The position numbers were made by a program, and so were the translations under genes. Shown here in pieces: positions 22,786 through 33,096 of a DNA stretch of 64,000 nt. The DNA is from Schistocerca nitens (Eukaryota; Arthropoda; Insecta; Orthoptera; Acrididae), in the NCBI RefSeq assembly GCF_023898315.1, contig NC_064619.1, positions 483,517,376 to 483,581,375 of the forward strand. Direction: 5' to 3'. The notes beneath the pieces were generated by a model. That model did no database searches. It had not been told where the DNA came from and saw only the letters and a program-made list of their open reading frames with translations. How positions within the stretch are numbered: position 1 is the first letter of the stretch; every line of letters starts with the position of its first letter.

Positions 22786-22997
22786 TGTATCATTGGAGAG
22801 ATACAGAGGCAAGCGAGTGTGCCCAGATCACTGCTACTAGCGACGCGTCATCGGAAGGCGACTGTGCGTAGCATACAAGTATTGTGCCATAATTTAAGGA
22901 AGAAATTAGAAATTAAAGAAACTTTTCCAAACTCTGTCAACAGATGCTTCAGTTTATTAATGTTTAAATTGTTAAATCTCAGAATGATCATAAGAAG

Positions 22998-23200
22998 GCC
23001 GGCCGCTGTGGCCGAGTGGTTCCAGGCGCTTCAGTCCGGAACCGCGTTGCTGCTACGGTCGCAGGTTCGAATCCTGCCTCGGGAATGGAGTTGTGTGATG
23101 TCCTTACGTTAGTAAGGTTTAAGTAGTTCTAAGTCTAGGGGTCTGATGACCATATTTGTTAAGTCCCATAGTGCTTAGAGCCATTTGAACCATTTTTTTA
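22998..23200 (+). mobile_element. tRNA-derived SINE, family A
   Basis: Head ggccggccgctgtggccgag, box B ggttcgaatcc, tail ending agtgcttagagccatttgaa followed by a T run. Flanking atcata on each side is a possible short target duplication. Confidence 0.9.
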
Positions 23201-23805
23201 TCATATGAGTATCTTTCCCTAAATAAATCGTTTTAAGAAAAAATGAGTAGCGCTAAATAATAAAGCTAGAAAGCCAAAAATTCGTATGAACCTTCAGTTC
23301 GATATAAAAACAGGAACTATATGACACCGTTAAGCTACCTCTAATAGTTTTCGATTAAATTACTGAAAAATAAATTTGAAACAAAAACGCCCCTATTTAT
23401 AGTATATTAAGTATCTGTTATAGCAACAGTAGAAAGTTGTGATTACAGCAAGTGATTAAATACGTTAAATAATGAAGATGTAACAAGTTTCCAAACTTTG
23501 ATGTAAATAACAATCAATACAAGGGCTCTTAAAAATGTAGTTCAGAGGTCATGTTCTAGTGTCGGTTCCGTTCCAAAAATTACAGGCGGTAAAGTTTATA
23601 TGCCGGCAAGCTATAACTTTTTCTGTGATTAAAGCCTACTTAACTCCACTCACATAAAAATTACGAAGACTCTATAACAGTGTTATAAAATTCTATGTGT
23701 CTGAAAAAACAGCCATTTAGAGGCTACTACCGGGCATAGAGTGGATGACGGCAGGTGTTCCCTTCGGCCGTAGGCTGCGCCCACATATAAGTACGGCCTG
23801 AGAGG
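23201..23805. other. Unassigned AT-rich stretch
   Basis: About 600 bases with no recognised repeat or gene. A possible TATA motif (acatataag) lies near 23783 just before the tandem duplication. Confidence 0.4.
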
Positions 23806-24150
23806 CACTGATCACTTCACTTCGCACTCAGCTATCATAAGGTCCGCGTCAGCCAAACGTTGGTTTATGCGCCGCCTCGGATGACGTCACTACCAGGCCG
23901 TTTCTAAACGCATATTTTCAGGAATAGTCCAAAGTGAACTAGGGAAGACTGTACACGGTCCTGGATCGTTTAAATTTCACAAATGACTTCACTTCGTATC
24001 CAGCAACCATAAGGTCCGCGTGCGTCGCAACCCGGCTTACGCGCTGCCCCGGGTGACGTCACAGCCACGCTGTAACTAAACGCATGTTTTTGGCACAAAT
24101 AGGAGGTGAAATCAGGAGGACCGTACACCGTACTGGACTGCTTAGATTTC
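23806..24150. repeat. Diverged tandem duplication, 172 bp period
   Basis: Two units share the order cacttcacttcg, ataaggtccgcgt, gatgacgtcac or gtgacgtcac, ctaaacgcat, then gtacac(g/c)g(t)...ctgga. The block ataaggtccgcgt starts at 23837 and again at 24009. Each unit carries one TGACGTCA, the palindromic CRE core. The units are clearly diverged, so the duplication is old. Confidence 0.65.
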
Positions 24151-24460
24151 GTGGAAATAACTGTTTGTGTGCCGCCCGTAATGTTAACCAAACCGCAGTG
24201 GCAAGTGGTGATACTACACTCCTGGAAATGGAAAAAAGAACACATTGACACCGGTGTGTCAGACCCACCATACTTGCTCCGGACACTGCGAGAGGGCTGT
24301 ACAAGCAATGATCACACGCACGGCACAGCGGACACACCAGGAACCGCGGTGTCGGCCGTCGAATGGCGCTAGCTGCGCAGCATTTGTGCACCGCCGCCGT
24401 CAGTGTCAGCCAGTTTGCTGTGGCATACGGAGCTCCATCGCAGTCTTTAACACTGGTAGC

Positions 24461-25483
24461 ATGCCGCGACAGCGTGGACGTGAACCGTATGTGCAGCTGA
24501 CGGACTTTGAGCGAGGGCGTATAGTGGGCATGCGGGAGGCCGGGTGGACGTACCGCCGAATTGCTCAATACGTGGGGCGTGAGGTCTCCACAGTACATCG
24601 ATGTTGTCGCCAGTGGTCGGCGGAAGGTGCACGTGCCCGTCGACCTGGGACCGGACCGCAGCGACGCACGGATGCACGCCAAGACCGTAGGATCCTACGC
24701 AGTGCCGTAGGGGACCGCACCGCCACTTCCCAGCAAATTAGGGACACTGTTGCTCCTGGGGTATCGGCGAAGACCATTCGCAACCGTCTCCATGAAGCTG
24801 GGCTACGGTCCCGCACACCGTTAGGCCGTCTTCCGCTCACGCCCCAACATCGTGCAGCCCGCCTCCAGTGGTGTCGCGACAGGCGTGAATGGAGGGACGA
24901 ATGGAGACGTGTCGTCTTCAGCGATGAGAGTCGCTTCTGCCTTGGTGCCAATGATGGTCGTATGCGTGTTTGGCGCCGTGCAGGTGAGCGCCACAATCAG
25001 GACTGCATACGACCGAGGCACACAGGGCCAACACCCGGCATCATGGTGTGGGGAGCGATCTCCTACACTGGCCGTACACCACTGGTGATCGTCGAGGGGA
25101 CACTGAATAGTGCACGGTACATCCAAACCGTCATCGAACCCATCGTTCTACCATTCCTAGACTGGCAAGGGAACTTGCTGTTCCAACAGGACAATGCACG
25201 TCCGCATGTATCCCGTGCCACCCAACGTGCTCTAGAAGGTGTAAGTCAACTACCCTGGCCAGCAAGATCTCCGGATCTGTCCCCCATTGAGCATGTTTGG
25301 GACTGGATGAAGCGTCGTCTCACGCGGTCTGCACGTCCAGCACGAACGCTGGTCCAACTGAGGCGCCAGGTGGAAATGGCATGGCAAGCCGTTCCACAGG
25401 ACTACATCCAGCATCTCTACGATCGTCTCCATGGGAGAATAGCAGCCTGCATTGCTGCGAAAGGTGGATATACACTGTACTAG
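24461..25483 (+). CDS. Tc1-like transposase, intact, DD32E spacing
   Basis: A cut-and-paste DNA transposase of 340 residues. The frame is open upstream to 24245, but MPRQRGREPY at 24461 is the start typical of the family and clears the terminal repeat. A paired-like DNA-binding half has one helix-turn-helix at about residues 15-50 and a second at 85-115, joined by an arginine-rich linker (about 60-70). The catalytic half has FSDESRF with D155, FQQDNARPH with D244 and SPDLSPIEHVW with E277. Only 32 residues separate D244 and E277, whereas Tc1 proper has 34, as in the other Tc1 copies in this window. The protein ends GGYTLY. No stop, frameshift or missing catalytic residue is seen, so it may be active or was until recently. 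It should bind the ends at 24217 and 25848. Length matches Tc1 transposases (about 340). Confidence 0.9.
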   Translation: MPRQRGREPYVQLTDFERGRIVGMREAGWTYRRIAQYVGREVSTVHRCCRQWSAEGARARRPGTGPQRRTDARQDRRILRSAVGDRTATSQQIRDTVAPGVSAKTIRNRLHEAGLRSRTPLGRLPLTPQHRAARLQWCRDRREWRDEWRRVVFSDESRFCLGANDGRMRVWRRAGERHNQDCIRPRHTGPTPGIMVWGAISYTGRTPLVIVEGTLNSARYIQTVIEPIVLPFLDWQGNLLFQQDNARPHVSRATQRALEGVSQLPWPARSPDLSPIEHVWDWMKRRLTRSARPARTLVQLRRQVEMAWQAVPQDYIQHLYDRLHGRIAACIAAKGGYTLY

Positions 25484-25505
25484 TGCCGACATTGTGCATG
25501 CTCTG

Positions 25506-25704
25506 GCCGGCCGAAGTGGCCGCGCGGTTCTGGCGCTGCAGTCTGGAACCGCGAGACCGCTACGGTCGCAGGTTCGAATCCTGCCTCGGGCATGGATGTG
25601 TGTGATGTCCTTAGGTTAGTTAGGTTTAACTAGTTCTAAGTTCTAGGGGACTAATGACCTCAGCAGTTGAGTCCCATAGTGCTCAGAGCCATTTGAACCA
25701 TTTT
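25506..25704 (+). mobile_element. tRNA-derived SINE, family A, in the 3' UTR of the Tc1 element
   Basis: Box B ggttcgaatcc and tail ctcagagccatttgaaccat are present. It is flanked by a perfect 11 bp duplication, tgcatgctctg (25495-25505 and 25705-25715). It lies between the transposase stop and its polyadenylation signal. Confidence 0.95.
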
Positions 25705-25786
25705 TGCATGCTCTGTTGCCTGTGTCTATGTGCCTGTGGTTCCGTCAGTGTGATCATGTGATGTATCTGACCCCAGGAATGTGTCA

Positions 25787-25792
25787 ATAAAG
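25787..25792 (+). terminator. Polyadenylation signal of the Tc1 transposase
   Basis: AATAAA about 300 bases after the stop codon (about 100 without the SINE), just before the right terminal repeat. It would end the transposase mRNA inside the element. Confidence 0.55.
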
Positions 25793-25913
25793 TTTCCCCT
25801 TCCTGGGACAATGAATTCACGGTGTTCTTATTTCAATTTCCAGGTGTGTATTTTTCCACTTTTGTGGCGAGCAATTAACATTGATTATAAGAAGTCAAGG
25901 CAAAAGACCATTT

Positions 25914-26108
25914 CGCCGGCCGCGGTGGTCTCGCGGTTCTAGGCGCGCAGTCCGGAACCGCAAGACCGCTACGGTCTCAGGTTCGAATCCTGCCTCGGGC
26001 ATGGATGTTTGTGATGTCCTTAGGTTAGTTAGGTTTAACTAGTTCTAAGTTCTAGGGGACTAATAACCTCAGCAGTTGAGTCCCATAGTGCTCAGAGCCA
26101 TTTGAACC
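25914..26108 (+). mobile_element. tRNA-derived SINE, family A
   Basis: Same head variant as 20513 (ggtctcgcggttctaggcgc). Box B ggttcgaatcc. Flanked by a perfect 12 bp duplication aaaagaccattt (25902-25913 and 26109-26120), so it is a clean and probably recent insertion. Confidence 0.95.
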
Positions 26109-26120
26109 AAAAGACCATTT

Positions 26121-26489
26121 ACTGGGTACTTACCGTAGATGTCGCCTCTGAACTGCTCATAGTGCTGTTTATGATAGAGATATCAATGTTATTATTATTA
26201 TCATTACGAATATTACTGTGTTGTACATGTGAAAGTTTATCAAATATATCAATTAGTTAGAGCTTAAAGTTTACACTTATAATCATAGTTCTTAATCCCG
26301 CCAAGCAAACAGAGAGTAGGAACATTTCTTTCAGTGAACAGAAGAAGAATGTGGACTTGCTGACTGGGAACTATGGTCAGTAGGTTTTCCATCGCTTCTG
26401 GGTGACCACAAAAATAGTTTTCAGGAGTTCATAAAAGACGACAAGCAATATTTCTCATTTGTCATTACTAACCCACCGTTCCATAATAG
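26121..26489. other. Unassigned AT-rich stretch
   Basis: About 370 bases between a SINE and a LINE fragment; nothing recognised. Confidence 0.4.
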
Positions 26490-26800
26490 CAGGAGATCTG
26501 AAAGAGCAACTGAACGGGATGGACACTAAAAAAATGGTTCAAATGGCTCTGATCACTATGGGACGTAACATCTGTGGTCATCAGTCCCCTAGACCTTAGA
26601 ACTACTTAAACCTAACTAATCTAAGGACATCACACACATCCATGCCCGAGGCAGGATTCGAACCTGCGACGGTAGCAGTCGCGCGGTTCTGGACTGAGCG
26701 CCTAGAACCGCGAGACCACCGCGGCCGGCCAGGAATGGACACTATCCTGAAAGGAAGATATAAGATGAATTTGGACAAAAGCAAAACAAGGATAAGATTC
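26490..26800 (+). mobile_element. RTE-like LINE fragment interrupted by a SINE
   Basis: Before the SINE the sequence gaaagagcaactgaacggga and after it aagatataagatgaatttgg, gcaaaacaaggataa match the part of the RTE-like LINE that codes for LEEQLNGMDSVLKGGYKMNINKSKTR in its relative at 28613-29461. The SINE at 26529-26731 is flanked by a 13 bp duplication with one mismatch. Confidence 0.75.
26529..26731 (-). mobile_element. tRNA-derived SINE, family A
   Basis: Minus strand: head ggccggccgcggtggtctcg, box B ggttcgaatcctgcctcggg, tail gatcagagccatttgaacca. Target duplication ggRatggacacta at 26516-26528 and 26732-26744 lies within the LINE fragment. Confidence 0.95.
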
Positions 26801-27449
26801 CGCAGCTACAGTAAAAATTTCAGATTTCAAAGTTCCCCTAGGCTGGGACTGGGACAGGGAGTGTCAACATTGGTATCACCCGATATCATTTTCAAAACGA
26901 CTGAACACGTACTTTTCCGTTTCTTATTTCGATGCGTAGTTTTTGAGATATTTCATTGATTCAACACAAAAAGACTCACCCAGTATAAAGATCATATCAT
27001 AGCAGCAAAAATAGGACTCTACCTGTTATATATTCCAGCCATTTGGTATCCATTAGCATTCTTGCTTTTCAGTGTGGTGATTGTACATTAACTTAGTCCA
27101 ATAAAAACTTTCTTGCCTATTTCGAATCACCCTATATTAAGATGTTCTATCAGCTGAAGTTTATCTACGCTGATGGCAATCACAGGAATGTCGTTTAATA
27201 AACTTAAATACTTCAACAACCTTGCGTTAACAAGCATCTCAGTTTTGAAATCTGAAAATCTCCTTTAGTACTGCTGAGAATGGTTTAGGAAATGGATTCC
27301 TGTCATTAACCCTGATGACGGAAGCTGTGCCGATGACGTGTGTACTCTTCAGTACGCTAAAAATGTTTGATTTAGTGTTTCTTTTCACAAGTGCTGTTGG
27401 TATGGATTTCGTCTGATCTGAGACAAAGATTTACCAAAAATACTGGCTT
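26801..27449. other. Unassigned stretch between two LINE pieces
   Basis: No known repeat. The block at about 26895-26960 (gcgtagtttttgagatattt) resembles one at about 44255-44285 (gtgtaatttttgagacattt), so this may be an uncharacterised dispersed repeat that split one LINE copy. Confidence 0.35.
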
Positions 27450-27512
27450 AGCACAGGAGTGGAATTCGTGGCGAGCTGCATCAAACCAGTCAGAAGACTG
27501 ATGACAAAAAAA
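27450..27512 (+). mobile_element. 3' end of an RTE-like LINE
   Basis: The stretch ggcgagctgcatcaaaccag followed by agtcagaagactgatgac matches the 3' untranslated end of the LINE at 28281-31076 in inverse orientation. It could be the 3' end of the same LINE copy as 26490-26800. Confidence 0.6.
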
Positions 27513-28227
27513 CTACGTATAGGTTTTGTTGATACTGGGAGTGAACGTTCTGGTAGGCCTACAAGTTCTAAATTTTGATCTGATGGTGGCAATAGCTGGA
27601 GTGCCCTTATATAAATATACAGAAATGTATGAAGCATATTAAGCAGTCTAGATATCCACAATGTGCGCAGATTCATTAAAAAGAATTTATTTTGTTTATT
27701 AATAGGCAATTCGTCGTTTGTTAGCTAAAGGCGCCACGATTCAGGTGCTGCATTTTGTTTTCTCTTAATTTTTATTTTATTTCGTAAAAGAAGTGCTAAA
27801 CGTAGCTGTTTCTTGGGTCTTGTATTGCACTGTATCGTGCTACCCAGTTATTTTAAAAATAATGATGCTCTAGCGTTACAAAATAACTTCCTAGTACGCC
27901 AAACTGACATGGAAGACTTCGAATTTGTCGCTATGACATTTCGGAACTTAACAATTTTCCCGATTTTATAATATTTTTCTGGAAAAAATTATTCAGTTTC
28001 TGTTCTGGTACAATGTTTTTAACCTATGTTAATCCTTATGGAAACGAAAATACCACACCCAGTAATCATTTTCATGTCATAAGTACCAGTAGTACATATT
28101 GCTATGACGAATGCTTAAAATTAGCGTAATGGCTTGGAAATATGCACAGTCGAGAGGAAACTCTCAGTCACACATGAAAGGAGGGGAACATTATTTTACA
28201 GTGGAGTACGTTCACGAGATTAACTGC

Positions 28228-28228
<1 letters not shown>
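27513..28228. other. Unassigned AT-rich stretch
   Basis: About 700 bases with no recognised repeat or gene. Confidence 0.4.

Positions 28229-28280
<52 letters not shown>
28229..28280. repeat. (CA)n microsatellite at the LINE 3' end
   Basis: A pure CA run that directly abuts the 3' terminus of the minus-strand LINE. On the LINE strand it is a TG tail after aacaacaacatg, so it probably arose from the short simple repeat left by target-primed reverse transcription. Confidence 0.85.
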
Positions 28281-28283
<3 letters not shown>

Positions 28284-31076
28284 TGTTGTTGTGGTCTTCA
28301 GTCCTGATACTGGTTTGATGCAGCTCTCCATGCTACTCTATCCCGTGCAAGCTTCTTCATCTCCCAGTACCTACTACAACCTGCATCCTTCTGAATCTGC
28401 TTAGTGTATTCATCTCTTAGTCTCCCTCTACGATTTTTACCCTCCACGCTGCCCTCAAATACTAAATTGGTGATCCCTTGATGCCTCAGAACATGTCCTA
28501 CCAACCGATCCCTTCTTCTGGTCAAGTTGTGCCTCAAACTTCTCTTCTCCCCAATCCTATTCAATACTTCCTCATCAGTTATTTGATCTACCCATCTAAT
28601 CTTCAGCATTCTTCAGTAGCACCACATTTCGAAAGCTTCTATTCTCTTCTTGTCCAAACTATTTATCGTCCATGTTTCACTTCCATACATGGCTACCCTC
28701 CATACAAATACTTTCAGAAATGACTTCCTGACACTTAAATTTTTCCTTGCCATTGCCAGTCTACATTTTATATCCTCTCTACTTCGACCATCATCAGTTA
28801 CTTTGCTCCCCAAATAGCAAAACTCCTTTACTACTTTAAGTGTCTCATTTCCTAATCTAATTCCCCCAGCATCACCCCATTTTATTTGACTACATTCCAT
28901 TATCCTCGTTTTGCTTTTGTTGATGTTCATCTTATATCCTCCTTTCAAGACGCTATCCATTCCATTCAACTGCTCTTCCAAGTCCTTTGCTGTCTCTGAC
29001 AGAATTACAATGTCATCGGCGAACCTCAAACTTTTTATTTCTTCTCCATGGATTCTAATACGTACTCCGAATTTTTCTTTTGTTTCCTTTACTGCTTGCT
29101 CAATATACAGATTGAATAACATCGGGGAGAGGCTACAACCCTGTCTTACTCCCTTCCCAACAACTGCTTCCCTTTCGTGTCCCTTGACTCTTATAACTGC
29201 CATCTGGTTTCTGTGCAAATTGTAAATAGCCTTTCGCTCCCTGTATTTAATCCCTGCCACCTTCAGAATTTGAAAGACAGTATTCCAGTCAACATTGTCA
29301 AAAGCTTTCTCTAAGTCTACAAATGGTAGAAACGTAGGTTTGCCTTTCCTTAATCTTTCTTCTAAGATAAGTCGTAAGGTCGGTATTGCCTCACGTGTTC
29401 CAGTATTTCTACGGAATCCAAACTGATCTTCCTCGAGGTCTGCTTCTACTAGTTTTTCCATTCGTCTGTAAAGAATTCGTGTTAGTATTTTGCAGCTGTG
29501 GCTTATTAAACTGATTGTTCGGTAATTTTCACATCTGTCAACACCTGCTTTCTTTGGATTGGAATTATTATATTCTTCTTGAAGTCTGAGGGTATTTCGC
29601 CTGTTTCATACATCTTGCTCAACAGATGGTAGAGTTTTGTCAGGACTGGCTCTCCCAAGGCCGTCAGTAGTTCCAATGGAATGTTGACTACTCCGGGGGC
29701 CTTGTTTCGACTCAGGTCTTTCAGTGCTCTGTCAAACTCTTCACGCAGTATAGTATCTCCCATTTCATCTTCATCTACATCCTCTTCCATTTCAATAATA
29801 TTGTCCTCAAGTACATCGCCCTTGTATAGACCCTCTATATACTCCTCCCACCTTTCTGCTTTCCCTTCTATGCTTAGAACTGGGTTTCCATCTGAGCTCT
29901 TGACGTTCATACAAGTGGTTCTCTTATCTCCAAAGGTCTCTTTAATTTTCCTGTAGGCAGTATCTATCTTACCACTAGTGAGATAAGTCTCTACATCCTT
30001 ACATTTGTCCTCTAGCCATACCTGCTTAGCCATTTTGCACTTCCTGTCGATCTCATTTTTGAGACGTTTGTATTCCTTTTTGCCTGCTTCATTTACTGCA
30101 TTTTTATATTTTCTCCTTTCATCAATTAAATTCAATATTTCTTCTGTTACCCAAGGATTTCTACTAGCCCTCGTCTTTTTACCCACTTGATCCTCTGCTG
30201 CCTTCACTACTTCACCCCTCAAAGCTACCCATTCTTCTTCTACTGTATTTCTTTCCCCCATTCCTGTCAATTGTTCCCTTATGTTCTCCCTGAAACTCTG
30301 TACAACCTCTGGTTCTTTCAGTTTATCCAGGTCCCATCTCCTTAAATTCCCACCTTTTTGCAGTTTCTTCAGTGTTAATCTACAGGTCATAACCAATAGA
30401 TTGTGGTCAGAGTCCACATCTGCCCCTGGAAATGTCTTACAATTTAAAATCTGGTTCCTAAATCTCTGTCTTACCATTATATAATCTATCTGATACCTTT
30501 TAGTGTCTCCAGGGTTCTTCCATGTATTCAACCTTCTTTCGTGATTCTTAAACCAAGTGTTAGCTATGATTAAGTTGTGCTCTGTGCAAAATTCTACCAG
30601 GCGGCTTCCTCTTTCATTTCTTAGCCCCAATCCATATTCACCTACTACGTTTCCTTCTCTCCCTTTTCCAACTACCGAATTATAGTCACCCATAACTATT
30701 AAATTTTCGTCACCCTTCACTATCTGAATAATTTCTTTTATTTCATCATACATTTCATCATACATTTCTTCAATTTCTTCGTCATCTTCAGAGCTAGTTG
30801 GCATATAAACTTGTACTACTGTAGTAGGTGTGGGCTTCGTATCTATCTTGGCCACAATAATGCGTTCACTATGCTGTTTGTAGTAGCTTACCCGCATTCC
30901 TATTTTCCTATTCATTATTAAACCTACTCCTGCATTACCCCTAACTGATTTTGTGTTTATAACCCTGTAGTCACCTGACCAGAAGTCTTGTTCCTCCTGC
31001 TTCACTAATTCCCACTATATCTAACTTTAACCTATCCATTTCCCTTTTTAAATTTTCTAACGTAAAACGGAATTTA
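28281..31076 (-). mobile_element. RTE-like LINE, nearly complete, 5'-truncated
   Basis: A 2.8 kb copy running from just inside the endonuclease to the 3' end. It has a single long coding region (endonuclease then reverse transcriptase in one polyprotein, no ORF1 or RNase H) and a short-repeat 3' tail, which suggests the RTE group. Relatives in the window are at 21791-22785, 26490-26800, 27450-27512 and 32002-34790. The 5' truncation removes the beginning of the endonuclease. Confidence 0.85.
28298..31005 (-). pseudogene. LINE endonuclease-reverse transcriptase, one frameshift and one stop
   Basis: From 31005 to 29506 the frame gives an exonuclease-endonuclease-phosphatase domain: MGDYNSVVGKGREGN, TWKNPGDTKRYQIDYI and SDHNLLVM carry catalytic Asp, Asn and His. 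A linker and the start of RT follow (IPSDFKKNIIIPI). One base is missing just after IIPI, at about 29557. The correct frame then runs from 29461 (preceded by readable sequence to the break) through FVDLEKAFDNVDW, GVRQGCSLSPMLF and RFADDIVILSE. A TGA at 28613-28615 sits in frame between MWCY and RMLKIRW, and the frame goes on to 28298 with the C-terminal GHVLRHQG region. TGA probably replaces CGA (a CpG change). The missing endonuclease N-terminus also prevents function. Role in intact relatives: nicking target DNA and copying LINE or SINE RNA into it. Confidence 0.85.
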
Positions 31077-31539
31077 TCTGCTACTTGTTCGTAAACATAT
31101 ATCGAGGCAGTCATAAATTTCGATATTACACTGTACTTTGTTTGTTTTCAATACAGAAAGTATCTGTTAGTAGAATAGTAACTGTAATTCGACATTCGTG
31201 GTACTTCCAAATGAAAAGCTACTTTTCCTCCGTTCTCGTATTTAGATTCATCCATTGCAGCAACAGTTATTTATCATTACTCTTACAATGAACAAGTGTG
31301 TAAAAGCGGGGCACACGCGTGTGATATTAAAGTTTCGTTCTTAGCGCAAAACGTAAACAAAGGGTGTTACACGAAAGTCGAGCAACGATACCAGTCTGAA
31401 GTCGGCTACATGCGCAGCACGCTGCGCTTCGAGCCTCGATATTCCTACTCCGCATGTGACTGTAGCGATCCTTTTGCTCGTAGGAAGCGGTGAAGTGAGA
31501 ACCTGCACAGCCGCAGCAACTGCCAGATGATTTACGACG
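31077..31539. other. Unassigned stretch before a CpG-rich block
   Basis: About 460 bases without recognised repeat. Frames of 60-85 residues overlap on both strands with no motif. Confidence 0.4.
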
Positions 31540-31800
31540 TCTGCGACGCAAAGTGGTTTCAGTCGGTTGCGGATCGGAGCCGGTCCTGAGCGCATCAGTA
31601 TTTATAGAGGGCGGCTGCAGAGCCATTGTGTGGCCCGCCCGCTTCTGGGAAGCCCGCCGTGCGCCGTGCGACGTGGCTGTGGCCGCGAAACGACGGACCG
31701 CGAACTGCAGGCGCAGGGGGCCGCAGCCGCTCCACAGGTGCCCGCCCGGCAGTCGCCACCGCGCTGTTGCACGAGCGCGGCAAATCACCTCGTTTGTATG
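31540..31800 (-). promoter_or_regulatory. CpG-rich segment with inverted TATA motif
   Basis: A GC- and CpG-rich block. On the minus strand it contains gccctctataaatactgatg (TATA motif at 31599-31606) preceded by about 180 bases of GC-rich DNA, the same arrangement as at 9380-9700 on the plus strand. Overlapping frames on both strands (up to 153 residues) are Arg/Ala/Pro-rich and are what GC-rich DNA produces by chance. Whether it is a promoter, an exon or a repeat cannot be told here. Confidence 0.35.
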
Positions 31801-32001
31801 CTTTCGCCGTTGGAAACTAGCAGGTCGGATTGCAAATGCTATGTACCACTTTCGGAGCGAGTTTGAAAGAAGTACGTTGAAGTGGTTTGAAAGCTACTTG
31901 AAAGATTGTTAAGTGTTGTCTGTGGCAATGGAAAGTTGCCGTGGAAGCAAGTCCTCTCATGAGAGCCACTGGATCGGTCCTGGGTCCACTACTCCTTTCA
32001 T
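31801..32001. other. Unassigned stretch
   Basis: Short stretch between the CpG-rich block and the split LINE; nothing recognised. Confidence 0.3.
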
Positions 32002-32041
32002 TCTTGCTGTTGTTGTCGTCAGTCTTAATATTGGTTTGATG

Positions 32042-32285
32042 TCCGCAGCTCGTGATCTTGCGGTAGCGTTCTCGCTTCCCGCGCACGGGGTCCCGGGTTC
32101 GATTCCCGGCGGGGTCAGGGATTTTCTCTGCCTAGTGGTGACTGGGTGTTGTGTGTCTTTCATCATCATCATCATTGACTCGCAAGTCGCCGAAGTCAGC
32201 TAAAAAGGACTTGCAATTTCGGCGGCAGAACACCCGCAGGGGGTCTCGCGGCCAAGAATGCCGTACGATCATTTCATTTCATTTC
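32042..32285 (+). mobile_element. tRNA-derived SINE, family C
   Basis: Head tcttgcggtagcgttctcgc with box B gggttcgattcccggcgggg, then gtcagggattttctctgcct, a cat/atc repeat, and a terminal run of repeated atttc. Target duplication attggtttgatg at 32030-32041 and 32286-32297. The tRNA-like head differs from families A and B. Confidence 0.9.
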
Positions 32286-32710
32286 ATTGGTTTGATGCAG
32301 CTCTCCATGCTGCAGTATCCTGTGCAAGGCTCTTCATCTCCGAATAACTACTGCAATCAACATCCTTCTGAATTTGCTTACTGTATTCATCCACTGGCCT
32401 CCCTCTACTACTTTTACCCCCTCATTTACCTCCAAATTTCTGATCCCTTGATATCTTAGTATGTGTCTTATCATACGATCCCTTCTTAAGGTCAAGTTAT
32501 GCCGCAAATTTCTTTCCTCCCCAGTTTTATTCAGTACCTCCTAAACAGTTACGTGATCTACCCATCTAATCTTCAGTCTTCCTCTGTATCACGACATTTC
32601 AAGATCTTCTCTTCTTATCTCCACTGTTTATCGTCCCTGTCTCATTTCCATACGTCGCTACACTCTATACACATACTTTCAGAAAAGACTTCCTAACACT
32701 TAAATCTGTT

Positions 32711-32819
32711 ATTTTACTAAAAAAATACAGCGACCAGCCACTTTTTTTAATGCGTTTAATTTATGCCAATATGCATTTGGGGTTTGCATCCATCTTCAGC
32801 TGTCAAATTACATGTATCT
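32711..32819 (+). repeat. Left inverted arm of the 1.9 kb insertion
   Basis: Inverse of 34432-34540, with a handful of mismatches and short indels. In this arm the gaaa core of the motif is changed (ccaaatg). Confidence 0.8.
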
Positions 32820-33096
32820 TCAGTTTCTACAGTGGTGCAATATCGACAGCAGTTTGGATGCTGCAGGTGGCCTGTGCAAAAGCAACGATTCCAATCATTT
32901 ACTTCAATTTCGTGAGTTTAAAGTTACACACTACCAGTTGTTCATTTGACTTACATTCTCCTCTCCTTGTTTTTTCTTGGCTTTTCTTCTTTTTTGTAAC
33001 AACACAAACACTTTTTGTCACGTATTTTACACAGGCGCACTGCGTTATCCGCCATGTTGTGTCGACTGACAGTTTTTGTTCACATACAAGCAGTTT

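Larger units (their letters stand above)
24217..25848 (+). mobile_element. Complete Tc1-type element with intact transposase
   Basis: Ends cactcctggaaatggaaaaa and, inverted, cacacctggaaattgaaata match over 25 bases with 4 mismatches and are flanked by TA. The transposase at 24461-25483 is open. A family A SINE at 25506-25704 lies after the stop codon and leaves the gene untouched. Without it the element is about 1.42 kb. The structure is that of an autonomous copy. Confidence 0.9.

Noticed and set aside
24245..24460. N-terminal extension of the Tc1 transposase
   Set aside because: These 72 residues cover DNA next to the terminal repeat, have no domain, and the family start MPRQRGREPY lies at 24461.
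25506..25600. tRNA genes at the many ggttcgaatcc sites
   Set aside because: Each is the head of a SINE with the same body and tail; acceptor stems do not close, and target duplications surround the whole unit.
31327..31912. Overlapping GC-rich frames of up to 153 residues
   Set aside because: Three or more frames are open at once on both strands, as expected in CpG-rich DNA. No domain or splice pattern supports any one.
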